Source: Garcia nutans (Eukaryota > Streptophyta > Magnoliopsida > Malpighiales > Euphorbiaceae). From it: DNA of 64,000 nt. The notes under the pieces were generated by a model. The model was not told the DNA's origin and did not search any database. It worked only from the letters and a program-made list of their open reading frames with translations. Where the stretch lies: positions 3,209,501-3,273,500 of the forward strand of contig CANTUV010000053.1 of the NCBI GenBank assembly GCA_947685225.1, given 5' to 3'. Within the stretch, counting starts at the first letter, position 1, and each line of letters begins with the position of its first letter. Shown in pieces: positions 11,291-23,757 of the stretch. The position numbers and the translations under genes are program-made.

Positions 11291-12105
11291 TCTCTCTCTC
11301 ATCAGGAGTAAGGTCGAATGCTATGCTAATGTTTTTAGAATTATTGGTTGTTCCCAAATTTAATGATTGTGTATCAACAGAGTTAATATTAAAGATTCTC
11401 ATGTAACCACTATCTGAATGTATGCAACCATTAGGAAAAACATCACATAAGTAAGTAAAATCAAAATTTATTACATTCATCTTGGAAAATAAAACATTAT
11501 CATCCTCATACAAAGCAGACAAATCAAAATCAAATTCATTGTTCTCAAAATCATAAACTAAGACTTCTTCAAACTTCTCTTCAACTAAAGCAGCAATCTA
11601 CTCTGGAGTCTTATGGGCTTTCAGGACAACTTCCTTCTTTCCTTCTAGATTAGGCTACTTGTCGATTGGCAAGATGAGTTCTTTCTCCATTTGTTCCACC
11701 AGTTCAGCAACATCAACAAAAATCTCTAAACCCAGGATCAATCTTCCCATGAACATGACGCTTAGGCTTTCCTTGGAGTTGTCCCATGTTTGGAGCTTTG
11801 ACAAAAACCTCTTCAAGTGGTGGGAAGCTCATCTTCTCATTCTTCTTTAGCTGAACATTTTTGTTAGCTTCTTCATATGCCAACCCTTTCTTAGAAGTCT
11901 GAGTCTTAAAATCTAGAAGCTCTGTCACACTTGTCTTACCCTTTCCATGACCAAAGCCAGGCAGGTAGTTCATATTCTTCATCATAGTCAGGACCTTGGG
12001 GTCTACTACTTCATCAGCATAAATTATAGCTACTTGGAAACCATTGAGATGCCTCTCAATCATCCAAGCATTCACCACTTCATTATCCTTAGCCTCGATG
12101 ACCAC
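11291..12105 (-). pseudogene. protease-RT linker with G-patch-like motif (Tat-A)
   Basis: Minus-strand reading at 11713-12105 gives MKNMNYLPGFGHGKGK, a G-patch-like glycine-rich motif commonly seen between protease and RT in Tat polyproteins. Then comes KNEKMSFPPLEEVF. The region 11283-11522 (MSALYEDDNVLFSKM..., ending in DLTPDERERD) matches the segment just before RT in Tat-B (about 23350-23580). It is broken by stops at about 11640 and 11525. Confidence 0.7.
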
Positions 12106-12807
12106 TGTCTCATCTTCATTTGGAAACTTGATCGTTTGATGGAGCGTAGAAGGAACTCCACCAAGAGGATAAAACTAGGGTCACCCTAATAGTAGTGCAA
12201 AAGTGACAGGGATATCCAAAACTATAAACTCTACCATTGATTTAGTAGGACTAGTTTTCACAATAGCTTTGAAAGTTCCTTCAGCATGCCTCAGAGTATT
12301 ATCATAATCCCTAATTGCCACCTGTGTTGGGCTTAAATATCTTATCAACATAGTAGGCTTTGGCAAGATTTTAAGTGGGCACACATTGATGGTAGATCCA
12401 TCGTCAACCATTACACATAAAGTTCTCTTCCCTTTGACTTCAACTTTTATAAAAAACGGGCAGACATGGTCTCTTCCTTCTTTTGGCAAATCAGAATCTA
12501 AAAAAGACACCATTCCCACATCAATCTTATTCTTCTTCTGATCTCCCTTACATTTCATCACTCCATCAATTTTCAAAAAATTAACTAGCTCCTCTAGTGT
12601 TATAGAAGTGGAAATTGGCATACTAGACATAGCCTTGGCCATTGTTTCTCGATGCTTCTTTGATGTAGCTAGCAAATCCCATATGTTGATACTATCTTGT
12701 GTTCTTTTCAACTGCTTAAGAACAGTATTGTCTTCTTCTTCTTTGTTTCTAGCTTTGACTTCCTTTGGTGGTTGCCTTGCATAAGGCTTACCAGATCTTG
12801 TGTTCAT
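12106..12807 (-). pseudogene. aspartic protease of Tat-A
   Basis: The frame at 12181-12807 starts MNTRSGKPYARQPPKE and includes WDLLATSKKHRETMAKAMS, then the protease domain with the active site VMVDDGSTINVCPL near residues 130-145. The downstream part (FALLLGRPWFHPLGG in Tat-B) is interrupted by a stop at 12178-12180. Length and order match Tat-B 22050-22990. Confidence 0.75.
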
Positions 12808-13395
12808 AACTTCATCTTCTTTGGGATCGGACTAGGTCCACTCTTCCTTCTTCGGCTTAAAATCATCATCACTATCAGTTGAGTTCCAAAACTCGCTTAC
12901 AACACAAATTGCTACTTCTTTACCAACCACAACCTATTCAATCTTACTAAACACCACTTCTTCTTTGGTTGTCTGTTCATCCACATCCTAGAAAGAAGAT
13001 AGCACAAATCTTTCATTTAAACCTCCCCCGATCATGAAAGTTGCCAGTGGTAGCACCCTGTTGAACCTTGGCAATGGATTGTCCTTGGTGCTAGGTTTGT
13101 TCGGTTTGGGCAGCTTCCCACTATCAATCAAATTCTTGATCTCATGTCTCAACCTCAAACATTTGTCCATCTCGTGTCCTTGCATTTGATGGAATTGGCA
13201 GAATGCCTTAGCATCAAAGTTAGGTGGAAGAGGGTTAGGCAAAGGGCAAGGAGTCAAGGGTTGTAACAATCCCTTCTTTTGTAGCTTATTGAGAACCCAA
13301 GACAGTGGCTTCCCTAATTTTAAAAACTACCTCCTTCTTCCTTGACCAGTTGTGTTAACATCAATTGCCTTTTGTATGCTTTGGTTATCATAATG
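12808..13395 (-). pseudogene. gag C-terminal part of Tat-A, zinc knuckle
   Basis: The frame at 12988-13269 contains CQFHQMQGHEMDKC, a Cys/His knuckle variant typical of Tat gag proteins, followed by LRHEIKNLIDSGKLP. A tryptophan codon is TAG at about 12832, and a glutamine position is TAG at about 12988. To the right the reading reaches a TAG at about 13314, at the same place where Tat-B has TAA (21522-21524). The gag sequence is then cut at 13395 by element D and resumes at 44248. Confidence 0.75.
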
Positions 13396-16018
13396 TGTAA
13401 CACCTTAATACTGTACATACGTTTCATATATACACTCGGTATATGTAAAATATGCATATACAACACTAGTATTTCACAGCTTAATCTTACTAAAATTTCT
13501 ATAACTTAAAATGTACCTGAATAATTAAATAAAAATATTTTGTAATTTATATTCTAAAAATTCAAAATTTAATGAAAAATCTCTGAAAAAAATTCGCTAG
13601 AGTTTTGTCTGTAATTTGGATATCCCAAAAATTTCAACATTTAATAACATGTAAAAAATACACTCCCAAAATAATTTCAACATCCCATACGTCCAGAACT
13701 CCATCAATTTTCCCAAAACACTTAAACACACATATATACATATACATAACCATTATTTACAAAAAATACAACCCAGGTTTTCTAAATTACATCATTTACA
13801 TATTTATAATATAACATGCATATTTAAAAGTTAAGTTGTCAAAATGAATAAATTACATGTTTGCACGGTCCTAGTCTGTGGTGGCCAACTCAAAACTCCA
13901 GAAAGCAGGAATGTTCTATACTTGCTATCGTCCTTCAGGGCTCTCTGCAGTAACCTTGTCACCTTCGCGATACATAAATTGTGCTAAGAAAAATTGCCTA
14001 ATGGTAGATAATTTTAAAAAAAGAAAATCACATGAATAATGAAAAATGCATTTCTTCCAAAATGTAAAATATGCATTTCCATAATGCAAAGTCAGTTAAT
14101 TAACACTTTCAAACTAGCACATTTCTCATACACATGCATTGGGCCCAAATGACCCTATATAATATTCAAATTCCAAAGATATTATTTTGGACTCATATTT
14201 GACACCCAATGTCTGGCCCGAAGGCAAATTTATTGATGACCAACATCTGGCCTGTAGGTGATAATAATGATGCCCAACATCTGGCCCGAAGACAATAATA
14301 ATGATGCCTAGCATCTGACCCAAAGACAAATGTCCAGCATACCGTATCACAACAAACCCAATACTCTGGAATTTGACATTACATAAGGTTACACACATTA
14401 CTTAAACCATTTCACATTCTTTCAATCTTTGGCAAATATGCCAATTTTAATTTTTTTTTCCATTATTTCTCATTTATTTCACATATTTTCATGCATTTTT
14501 CACAAACATTCATCACAATGCTTTTAGCCAACTCAAAGTGGCTCATAAACACATACATTATACATTCAAATTTTAAGCAAATATCTATGCACTTTTTATG
14601 TGAATTCACGCATGAAAGTGGCATAGTCACAAAATCATTCAATCGCAAAATATGTTAGACAAATGCAATTTAATGCATAACAATCAAAATAAGTACATAC
14701 CTTTATGCAAAGGCACTTCAAAGCCAAAAACACCAATGTTACAACTTCACCAAAATTTCTTCACTTACTAAGTTGTTGGAATAATAACTTACTCAACACC
14801 TAACTAAAATGTGAATAACAAACACACATCAGCATCACATTTTTAAGGTGTTTAAGCTACCAAAGATTAATTAAAACCCAATCCTTCAATTTTTACTTTC
14901 TTAAGCCATAAGGCACTACAACTTTGGAATTCTAATCCATCCAATACTAAATTGAGTTTTATGTCTTAAACAACACATTTAAACACATATTAATCTATAA
15001 AACACAATTTAAAGGTATTCCTTTCGAAAATACTAAAATGTGCCTAAGCACACTTTAATATTAAAACTTCATTCTCAACATTTCTAAATTGATTTTAAAG
15101 CTTAAATATATTACAAATATTATATTTTAACACATATAAAGCATTAAAATACAATATATCTTTCTTTCATCAAAATTCCAAAATTCAAACCCTAAGCAAC
15201 TTTGATTTTGGTTCAACATTCTAACCAATTCCAATTGTTAATTTAAGTTCATTTCTATCATTTAAATCATTAAACAACATGATTTAAATGATGACAGTAA
15301 ATAAACTTCAATCTTGAACAAACCTCTTTTCCATAACCCTAACCTTACTACCTTTCTTAAATTCCACCAAACTTAAACCTATCAACCATTCAACCATAAA
15401 ATCATTGCCCACTCATAAAAATAACATGTTTAACATGCATTAGAACAAAAAACAACCAGCCCATCAAAACCCCAAATTAAACATAATCTAAAAATTCCAT
15501 AAAACTTAGAAAATAATAAATAAAGCTTACTAATTGTTAGAAAAATCACCAAAAATCACATTGATCCTTTGAAATCCTTCAAAATTTGGTGTTTGGAGTA
15601 AAAATCATCCTTGGCTATGGTGGAATTTCGTGGTGGAGAGAGAAAAGAAGAAGAAGATGATAAATAGTTAAAATTTTTAATTTTTCTTTCTTAAAAAAAA
15701 ATTCCACCATATATAAATATTTAATTAATTTTTACTTATTATTTATATTATTATTTTTAATTCTTTAATTACTAACATCCATTCAAAAGTAAACTATTTT
15801 TGAATTATTTAATTAATTTATTTTAAGGTAAAATTACCATTTTATCCTTTTTTTACTATTCTATTGTTGACTTTTCTAACTCATGGTTGACTTTATATGT
15901 AATCTATATTTTTATTATATTTCACATATATATATGATAGTTTCTCACTTCTAACACATCATTTAACTCCCCAACTTATTAATTTAATTTAATTTTTTAT
16001 AAAATAACGGATGTTACA
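13396..16018 (-). repeat. 3' LTR of Tek-D
   Basis: 2623 bp; on the minus strand it starts TGTAACATCC and ends AAGGTGTTACA. It is closely similar to 41626-44247. Near 14200-14345 it holds three to four tandem ~35-bp units of the type ATGCCCAACATCTGGCC(C)GAAGACAATA. No coding capacity is seen. Confidence 0.85.
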
Positions 16019-16032
16019 ACTCACCCTCAAGT
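16019..16032 (-). other. polypurine tract of Tek-D
   Basis: The minus strand reads CTTGAGGGTGAGT directly before the 3' LTR, preceded by the block TTCGAGGACGAAATT. A similar TTCGAGGAAGAAATT block and GAGGGGGAG tract precede the 3' LTR of element E. This is the expected plus-strand priming site. Confidence 0.7.
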
Positions 16033-16060
16033 AATTTCGTCCTCGAAATTACTTGACATC

Positions 16061-17094
16061 AGCTCTGAAATAGCTGAGGATATGGCTCTACATCGTCTGC
16101 TCACTCTCCCATGTCTCATTCTCAGTGGAGTGGTTCCTCCAAAGAACTTTTGCCAATGACACCTTTTTGTTTACCAACTCTTTCACCTCAAGTGCCAAAA
16201 TCGCCACCTTTTTGTTTCATAACTCTTTCACCTTAAGTGGAGTGGTTCTTCATAAGTCACTTCAATAGATTCAACTGATAACACATGGGATGGATACCTC
16301 TGAAGCATGGAGACATGGAAGACATCATGGATCCACTCTAACTCAGGCGGCAGGGCCAATCTATAAGCCACTGGTCCCACTCTCTCTAGAATATCATGAG
16401 GACCAATGAAGCGAGGACTCAACTTCCCTTTTTGACAAAATCTTAGAATCCTTTTCCATGGAGACACCTTTAGGAACACCTTATCCCCCACATTGAATTC
16501 AATGTCTTTTCTCTTCAAGTCTGAATAGGACTTCTGTCGGTCTGAAGCTACTTTTAAATGATCCTGAATCACTTTAACCTTTTCCTCTATTTCATTAATC
16601 AAATCAGGACCTACTAATTTCCATTCTCCAACCTCATCCCAACACAAAGGTGTCATACACTTCCTTTCATACAAAGCCTCAAATGGTGCCATTCCAATGC
16701 TGGACAAAAAACTATTATTATATGAAAATTTTGTTAGTGGCAAATGTCTGTCCCAACTCCCTTTGAACTCAATAATACAGCTCCTCAACATATCCTCTAA
16801 TGTTAGTATCACTCTCTCAGACTGTCCATCTGTCTGTGAATAGAAAGCAGTATTGAAATGCAACTAAGTACCCAAAGCATCTTGCAAAGTCTTCCAAAAT
16901 CTAGATGTGAACCTAGGATCTCGATCTAACACCAATGAAACTGGGACTCCATGTAGTCTCACTATCTCACTTATATAAAGCTCAGCCATCTTATCAAGAG
17001 ACTAGTTCACCCTCACTGAAAGAAAATGTGTTGATTTTGTCATCCTATCAACAATCACCCATATTGCATCATGTTTCTTCTGGTTCAAAGGGAG
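16061..17094 (-). pseudogene. integrase C-terminal half and chromodomain of Tek-D
   Basis: The frame at 16228-16863 begins at HFNTAFYSQTDGQSERVI (carrying the catalytic glutamate) and runs through LCWDEVGEWKLVGPDLI and WIHDVFHVSMLQRYPSH. Upstream (16864-17094) the core continues with stops. Downstream, at about 16085-16205, a frame reads VKELVNKKVSLAKVLW followed by ETWESEQ, a chromodomain of the chromovirus type. A short imperfect duplication around 16165-16240 separates it from the integrase. The gene is cut at 17094 by Tat-B and continues at 37883. Confidence 0.8.
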
Positions 17095-17299
17095 TGTAGA
17101 CCCTTAATTTTTGACCCAATCCGGTCCAATATGTTTTATTTAGTCTAAAATGATTTTTGTTGTCTAATTGTTCCAAAATAATTTTTATTAAATAATTTTT
17201 GCTTTAGTATCTAATTTTTATTAATAAAAAATAGAAATAAACAAATAAAAGTCAAAAAATAAAAATAAAAATAAAAATCAGAGTCTGAAAAATCGGCGA

Positions 17300-17470
17300 C
17301 AAAAAAATCGTCGCGGGGGCCTGTGGGCATTTCTCCCGCAGGAAATTCCTGCGGGCGAAATCACTGTACTGTTTCGCATGAAGAAATTTTCTGCGTGCGA
17401 AATAGAGCTATTTCACGCGCAGAAATTTTCTGCCTGCGAAATAGCTTATGGGCCCGCTCCGCGCGCACTG
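17300..17470. repeat. GC-rich hairpin cluster in the 5' LTR of Tat-B
   Basis: A GC island in otherwise AT-rich DNA. Inverted repeats are readable: CGCAGGAAATTCCTGCG, and two units of TTCGCATG/AAGAAATTTTCTGC/GTGCGAAATAG type that can fold on themselves. The 3' LTR keeps only one such unit (about 35990-36025). It lies about 205-375 bases from the LTR start and upstream of the TATA box. Confidence 0.65.
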
Positions 17471-17643
17471 CCGCAGCCAGCTGCTGAGTTTTTTTTGCCA
17501 TCACAGTTTTTTCGCAACAGTTTTTTTTCGGCAGCGCAACTTTTCCGACGCAAAATTTTCAAAACCTAATCCAATTAGGTTTTGGTTTTTTTTTATTAAT
17601 ATTACTTGCCTTAACTAATTAGGAATAACCAACCTCAAACCAC

Positions 17644-17651
17644 TATAAATA
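17644..17651 (+). promoter_or_regulatory. LTR promoter TATA box, Tat-B 5' LTR
   Basis: TATAAATA in the context CACTATAAATAAGG, about 550 bases into the LTR. The same box is at 36176-36183 in the 3' LTR, and a TATAAATA occurs on the minus strand of the Tat-A LTR at 57774-57781. It is the likely U3/R promoter. Confidence 0.65.
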
Positions 17652-19316
17652 AGGACCAAAGACAATTAAAAAAGGGGAGGCAAAAATCCAAGAGAAGCTT
17701 GGAAAATTTGAAACCAAATCAAGGAAGGAAAAGAAGAAATTCAATTCAACTCTTTTTTGGAACAATAGCAGCACGATTTAGAGGATTCAAAGGCAAAAAA
17801 AAAAGCTTGTCTTTGGAGCTAGTTCATCCAAGAAGAATTGTTTTAAGAGAAATCATCAAAAGAAGGTATGTGTTAATTAATTTTCTTTAATTGTTTTTTT
17901 TACACAGTAGCAAATTTATGAAATCAAAATTAAAAACCTTTGAACTTTAATTTAGTTTTTCTAAAGCAAAAAAAAACCTTATTTCGTTGGTTTATCATCC
18001 AAAAGGCTTAAAATTGTTATTTTTTCTTCTTAAAAACCTTAAAACTCTAATTGAATATATTCTTCAACAAAACCAAAATCAAATTCTGTTTCTTTCAAAA
18101 CTTTAAACTTGGTACTTTTTCCTTCAAAAAGTCTTCTAAAACATCTTTTCTAGTTATAAAAACTTTAATTCACTTGTTTAAATTCATAAAATTCCATAAA
18201 ATATTAAATTGTCTTCCAAACCCTAAGATTAAAATTACCACCCGTGACCCTAATTCCAAAATATCAAATCCAAATTCAACTTCCAAAATTCAAAATAATG
18301 AACACTAACCCTTTTAAAATCTTAAACCCTAATTTTTATGAACCCTAATCCTTTTAAAACATTAAAAAACATAAAAACCTAAATTTTACACAGTAGCTTA
18401 GGAACCCAATAACCAAAAATCACAAATTAAAGTATTTTAAAGTGTTTAAAACCCTAGTTTCATGATATCATCATTCAAACCTTAATTTTTTTTAATCAAA
18501 GAGTCTTACCAACCCTTTAAAACAGAAAACCCTAATTTATTTTAATTCCATAAAAAGTTACAGTAGCCATAATTGGACTTTTATTTGCTTTATTCAATTC
18601 CATACTTGATTATGCTTTGATTTATTTCTTATGCTTTAATTTATTTAATTTCAATACTTGATTTATTTAATTTATCATGGATGGATGTTTATTTTATATT
18701 TTGATTAATACCTTTGATGAATGATTTATTTATTATGAATGGTTATTTACTTTTATCAATTTATTTAGACTTCCAAATGTTGTATGAGGTATGTTTCCAC
18801 TTGGTGGGTACCTCATTAGTTAAATATCATGTAATTTAATTTTTTTTTATTTTAGAACCTATGTAAAGGGCATGTTTCTCTAGGCATATGATGTAAGGAC
18901 ATGTTTCCATCCTTGGATGGGTGTCCATTTATTTGCTTTGTTTGGACGTTGCTTTGATTTTAATATAATGATGCTTTCTTTTAATTATTGTGTGTAGTAT
19001 GGATAATGTTATTATACTTAAGAATTTTATAATATTAAGACCTGTAAATGAGGCCGGTTCCAATGAACTGGGCATTGTGGGGGTGCTGGGCCATTTCTCA
19101 CCTTCCCCACATGTAACCAACTTTCCGAACCCATTAGGGGGTTGGGGATTCCTTAGGAATTGTGTCATCCACCCCTTTCTTTTTCTCGGCCTATCCGGGT
19201 GGCGACTCCATTTTCTCCGGACTTAGGTTCGTGTTCTCTAAGGCCCCAAGCCTAAACAGTGCCGAAGTCGTAAGAACCATTCCACCGGGAATGGGGGCGA
19301 AAATTCCCGCTCACAG

Positions 19317-19334
19317 TGGCGACTCCACTGGGGA
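19317..19334 (+). other. primer binding site of Tat-B
   Basis: TGGCGACTCCACTGGGGA starts one base after the LTR end. It is of the type used by Tat/Ogre-like elements; from memory these are thought to be primed by an Arg-type tRNA, which I have not checked. The matching site in Tat-A (56336-56356) is mutated, and that of A2 is partly deleted. Confidence 0.7.
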
Positions 19335-20342
19335 TAAGAGAAGTTGATTCCGTTGGTCTTTATATTATTCTATTCTTTCTTATAATGATATTATCCATTG
19401 CATCATATTAGTTTGCATCATGTGCGTGAGTTAGAACGCCCGTGTTACCCGTGTTGTGTTATGTAAGGGATACCATACTTTCACTCAAGGTATGGAGATC
19501 GAGCATGGCATAACCACTCATAGCCTTGTACCATTTGGTATATACTTGCTATGGGAACCTAAGCCTTTTAACCCAAAGACTAAAGATCATGTAATTGGCC
19601 TAGTTACTTTCCTTAGGTTTTACCCCAAATGCATGTTGTTTGACTATGGTTAGTTTAGTTTATCTTAGTCTAAATCATGGCCTATTTGGTTTGTTCTTTT
19701 TCTGATATGACCTAAGTATATTGTAAGCTCAAAATAAATTTTTCTTTAAAGTCCAAAAAGACCAAAACTATTTTTAAAATTTTTCAAGATGGTCTTTGGA
19801 TATAATACTTTTCTAAAAAATAAACAGATAAATTCTTTGGCCCATGGCCCAAATACTAAGCCCAAAATCCATTTTTCTAATCTTTTTTACAATGGGCTTA
19901 GAAACAAAACTATTTTCACCCAATCATTTTTTACAAAGAGCTTGCAAAAATATTTAGGTTAATTATGAAATACTAAGAATCACTTGTGGGCCTAGTTTAT
20001 ACTAAAAATAAATTAACCATGGGCTTGTTTTTGGCATGAACCATTAGTTACTCTTTTCAAGTGAGAAATCTATTTATAATAAACCTCTTAATTTTGTTTT
20101 AATCCAACATAGCATAAAAGCTACTTTAGTTGGTTGAATGGATTAAAACCTAATTAATGGGAATTATCAAGGATTGATTTCCATTTTCGAAAATATAACT
20201 ATTGGTTGAAACATCCGAGGGAATTATTCGAAAGCAAGATACCCCATGCTGGTATTTTGTTAACCATATACCTAGGAAAAAGGGACTCACCATTCATGTG
20301 TGGATGTTATAAGGTTGGAAGGAACGTCCTATTTATCCTTAT
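19335..20342 (+). other. 5' leader of Tat-B
   Basis: About one kilobase between PBS and gag. It matches the leader of Tat-A (54821-56335, minus strand), for example around TACCATTTGGTATATACTTG at 19529-19548. I see no ORF of note. Such long leaders are usual in this lineage. Confidence 0.6.
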
Positions 20343-22340
20343 TTGCTAGTTGATTGTGCATACATGCATAAATTTGCATCTCATATCATTGATCCTCTCT
20401 GGCTCACAGCCCTGGATTACGAAAGTTCAAAAGCTTATGACAATCCGACCTATGCCGGAGATGAAGTATCTAGCAATGACTCAATCACTTGCTCACCTAA
20501 AATAATGGAGCCCGAACAAATTCAAAGGATGGTGGATAAAGCCCTTAATGCCAAAATGGAAGAAATCAAAGAGGCCCTAGCTGAGACCATGAAGAACCAA
20601 TTGACTGTAATCTTAGAGAATCATGCCGAGGCATCTGCTAGCACTAAAAAACCAAAGGACAAAGGGAAGACTAAAGTTAGTGAAGTGGTTTTTGATGATG
20701 AAAAGGTGATTATTGATGATGATGATGATTGGGCTCAATACTACCAAGAGGTTCAAGAAAAGAAGAAAGAACCGAAGGCTGTTGAGAAGACAACTATTGA
20801 AAAGACCAAGACATCCAATGTTGAAAAGATGATTGCTGATTTAGAAAAGAAATTTGAGAAGAAGCTGAAAATCAAAGAGAAGTCTGAGATTGACAAACTA
20901 TTTGAACAAGATGATGTGGTCCCTTATAAGTTCAAGATGCCTTCCTTTGCTATGTACAATGGCACTGGAAATCCCCATCTTCATGTGAAGTAGTATATCA
21001 CTGCCATGCAATCTGCCCGAGCTACTAAGGCTCAAACCCTAAGGTACTTTATGCTCTCATTGGACCCTGTTGTCCAAAATTGGTTCAATACCTTAGATGA
21101 TGGAACACAAAAGAGTTGGGATCTACTTTACAAAGCCTTCATCCAACAATATGGGTATAATGTTGAGTTAGAAGTTACCTTGATGGAAGTGGAGTCCATT
21201 AGGCAAAGGCCGAATGAGAATTTTGAGGACTATGTGAAAAGGTGGAGAAACAAGGCCGCTTTACTCAAGAAGAGGCTCGATGAATCCGATCAAATAAGGA
21301 TGATTGTGAGAGGGGTGTTGCCTAGCCTTTGTGAGAGAATGTCTCATACACTCATCCGTGATTTGAAAGACCTTCTTCAAGTTGGTTTGCAAATTGAAGA
21401 ATGGGAAAGGGAGAAGAGCCGATTTGCAACAAAAAGGAATGAGAAAGGGAGCTATCAACCTGGTAGCCAAAGCATGCAAAAGGCCGTCGGTGTTAATGCT
21501 ACTAACCAAGGAACAAGGAGATAATTTTCAGAATTGGGAAAATCGATGTCTTGGGTTCTTAACAAGCTTCAAAGAAAAGGATTGTTACAACCCTTAAATC
21601 CTCGTCCTTTGCCTAACCCTCTCCCACTTAACTTTGACACCAAAGCATTTTGTCAATTTCACCAAATGCAAGGGCATGACACGGATAGATGTGTGAGGTT
21701 AAGACATGAGATGCAAAACCTAATTAATAATGGGAAACTACCCGAGCCCAATAAGCCAAACACTAAAGACAACCCATTGCCAAAATTTAATAGGGTACCA
21801 CCACCGACAACCTTTATGATTGGAGGAGGTTTGCATGAGGACTTCGTCATGTATTCTTTTCAAGATGTGGGTGGAGAAGCAACCAAAGAAGAAGAAGAGG
21901 CATTTGTTAAAATTGAAAAAGCTGTGATGGGTGGAGAAGTAGCAATTTGTGTTGTCAACGGGTTTTGGGATTCAAGTGATAGTGATGATGATATTATACC
22001 CAAGAAGGAGGAGTGGGCTTGGTCCGAGCCCAAAGAAGATGTGGTGATGAATACTAGATCCGGTAAGCCTTACGCAAGGCCACCACCTAAGGAGAAAGAA
22101 ATGAATAAGGGAAAGGAAGTTGAAGTGGAAGAAGATGATGCTGTGCTCAAGCAATTGAAAAGAACCCAAGCAAGTGTTAGCATTTGGGACTTGTTAGCTA
22201 CTTCCAAAAAGCACCGAGAAACTATGGCCAAAGCCTTGGCTAGCATGCCAATTTCCACCTCCACAACACCAAAGGAGTTGATCAACTTCATAAAAATTGG
22301 GGAAGTAATGAAATGTGAAGAGGTCTAAGAAAAGAGTGAA
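20343..22340 (+). pseudogene. gag of Tat-B
   Basis: Three consecutive frames: 20343-20993, 21006-21524 and 21534-22328. The first probably really starts at MEPEQIQRMVDKALN (20506). It has a Lys/Glu-rich coiled-coil-like part, an acidic IDDDDDWAQYYQ motif and the start of the capsid region (FKMPSFAMYNGTGNPHLHVK). The second is the capsid core (LDPVVQNWFNTLDD, YNVELEVTLMEVESIRQRPN). The third carries the knuckle CQFHQMQGHDTDRC. In-frame stops are TAG at 20991-20993 and TAA at 21522-21524. Both positions are also stops in Tat-A, with the other stop codon each time. Confidence 0.85.
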
Positions 22341-22990
22341 GTTAATATGGGAGCAGTTTCTTTTTCAGATGCGGACTTACCAGAGGAGGGGATAGACCAC
22401 ATCCGCCCTCTCTTTATCAAAATAGAAGTCAAGGGGAAGAGGACTCCATGTGTCATGGTCGATGATGGGTCTGCCATAAATGTTTGTCCACTTAAGATAT
22501 TGTCAAAGCTAGCCATGTCAACAAGAGATCTAAACCCAACTGAGGTGACAATTTGTGCTTATGACAACACTAAGAGGCATGCCGAAGGGACTTTCAAAGT
22601 GGCTGTCAAGGTTGGTCTAATTGAATCTATTGTTGAATTTGTTTTTTTAGACATTCCAGTTACCTTCGCCTTGCTCTTGGGGCGACCATGGTTTCACCCT
22701 CTTGGTGGAGTTCCTTCCACCCTTCATCAAAAGATTAAATTCCCCAACGGAAATGAGACAGTGGTCATTGAAGCTGAAGATAATGAGATTGTTAATGCTC
22801 TAATGGTTGAGAGGCCTCTCAATGGTTTTCAAGTGGCTACAATTTCTGATGATGAAGTAGTGGACTCCAAAGTCTTGAATATGATGAAGAACATGAACTA
22901 CCTTCCCGGAGCTGGTCTTGGAAAGGGTAAGGCCGGTTTGACAAAGTTGCCAGGCTTTAGAACTCAAACATCCAAGAAGGGGTTATGATA
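22341..22990 (+). pseudogene. aspartic protease and G-patch-like segment of Tat-B
   Basis: The frame at 22347-22988 has the protease active site VMVDDGSAINVCPL at about residues 36-49 and FALLLGRPWFHPLGGVPSTL further on. It ends with the G-patch-like MKNMNYLPGAGLGKGKAG. It is separated from gag by a TAA (22326-22328) and from the next frame by TGA (22986-22988). The order gag, protease, G-patch, RT is the same as in Tat-A. Confidence 0.85.
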
Positions 22991-23757
22991 TGATGAAGAC
23001 AATGATGTCCAGCCAAAGAAGAATGAGAAGATGAGCTTCCCACCACTTGAAGAGATTTTTATCAAAGCCCCAGATATGGGACCACTCCAAGGAAAGCCCG
23101 AGCCGATCATGTTCATGGGTAAGTTAATTCCAGGTTTTGAAATTTTTGCAGATGTTGCTGAGCTAGTGGAGCAAGTGAAGAACGAGCTCACCATGTCAAT
23201 CAACAAAGAATGTAATCCAAAAGAGAAGAATGAAGCTGCCCTGAAAGCCAAGAAGACTCCGGAAGAGATTGCTGCCCTAGTTGAAGAAAAGTTTGAAGAC
23301 ATCCTGCTTTATGATTCTGAGAACAATGATTTTGATTTTGATTTTAATTTGTCTGCTTTGTATGAGGATGATGATGTTTTCTTTTCCAAAATGAATGCAA
23401 TAAAGTTTGATTTTGCTTACTTGTGTGATGTTTCTCCTGATGGTTTCATACATTCAAATAGCAGTTACATGAGCATCTTTAATATTAATTTTGTTAACAC
23501 ACAATCATTAAATTTGGGAACAACTGAAAATCCTAAAAACATTAGCATAGCATCCGACCTTACTCCTGATGAGAGAGAGAGAGATTTGAAAAAATATTCA
23601 AAAAATATGAAGAAGTGTTTGCTTGGTCTTATGAGGATATGCCTGGGATAGATCGAGACATAGTTGAGAATCATATTCCTACTTACACTCACATTAAACC
23701 TGTCAAACAAAAGCTTAGGTGATTAAGACCTGAGTGGGCTGAATTGGTTAAAGCTTA
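22991..23757 (+). pseudogene. protease-RT linker of Tat-B
   Basis: The frame at 23031-23651 (MSFPPLEEIFIKAPDMGPLQ, a Glu/Lys-rich middle, then LYEDDDVFFSKMNAIKFDFA and DLTPDERERD) has no known enzymatic domain. It matches Tat-A 11283-11860. After a frameshift near 23600-23650 the reading reaches EWAELVKA, with TGA at about 23720 and TAG at 23757, next to RT. Confidence 0.6.

Larger units (their letters stand above)
17095..19315 (+). repeat. 5' LTR of Tat-B
   Basis: 2221 bp, TGTAGACCC...GCTCACA. It shares long, nearly identical blocks with 35756-37882; most of the length difference lies in the GC-rich hairpin region (17300-17480). The A/T-rich middle (17890-18770) is full of degenerate AAACCCTAA-like words. 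No protein is encoded; short frames in it also occur in the 3' LTR and are non-coding. Confidence 0.9.

Noticed and set aside
18051..18308. 85-residue frame in the Tat-B LTR, repeated at 36585-36842
   Set aside because: Conserved only because both are LTR copies; low complexity, Lys/Ser/Asn-rich, no start context or domain.
19316..19334. Exact tRNA assignment for the Tat-B primer site
   Set aside because: The site is clear, but naming the tRNA isoacceptor needs a tRNA set from the species; only a tentative Arg type is mentioned.
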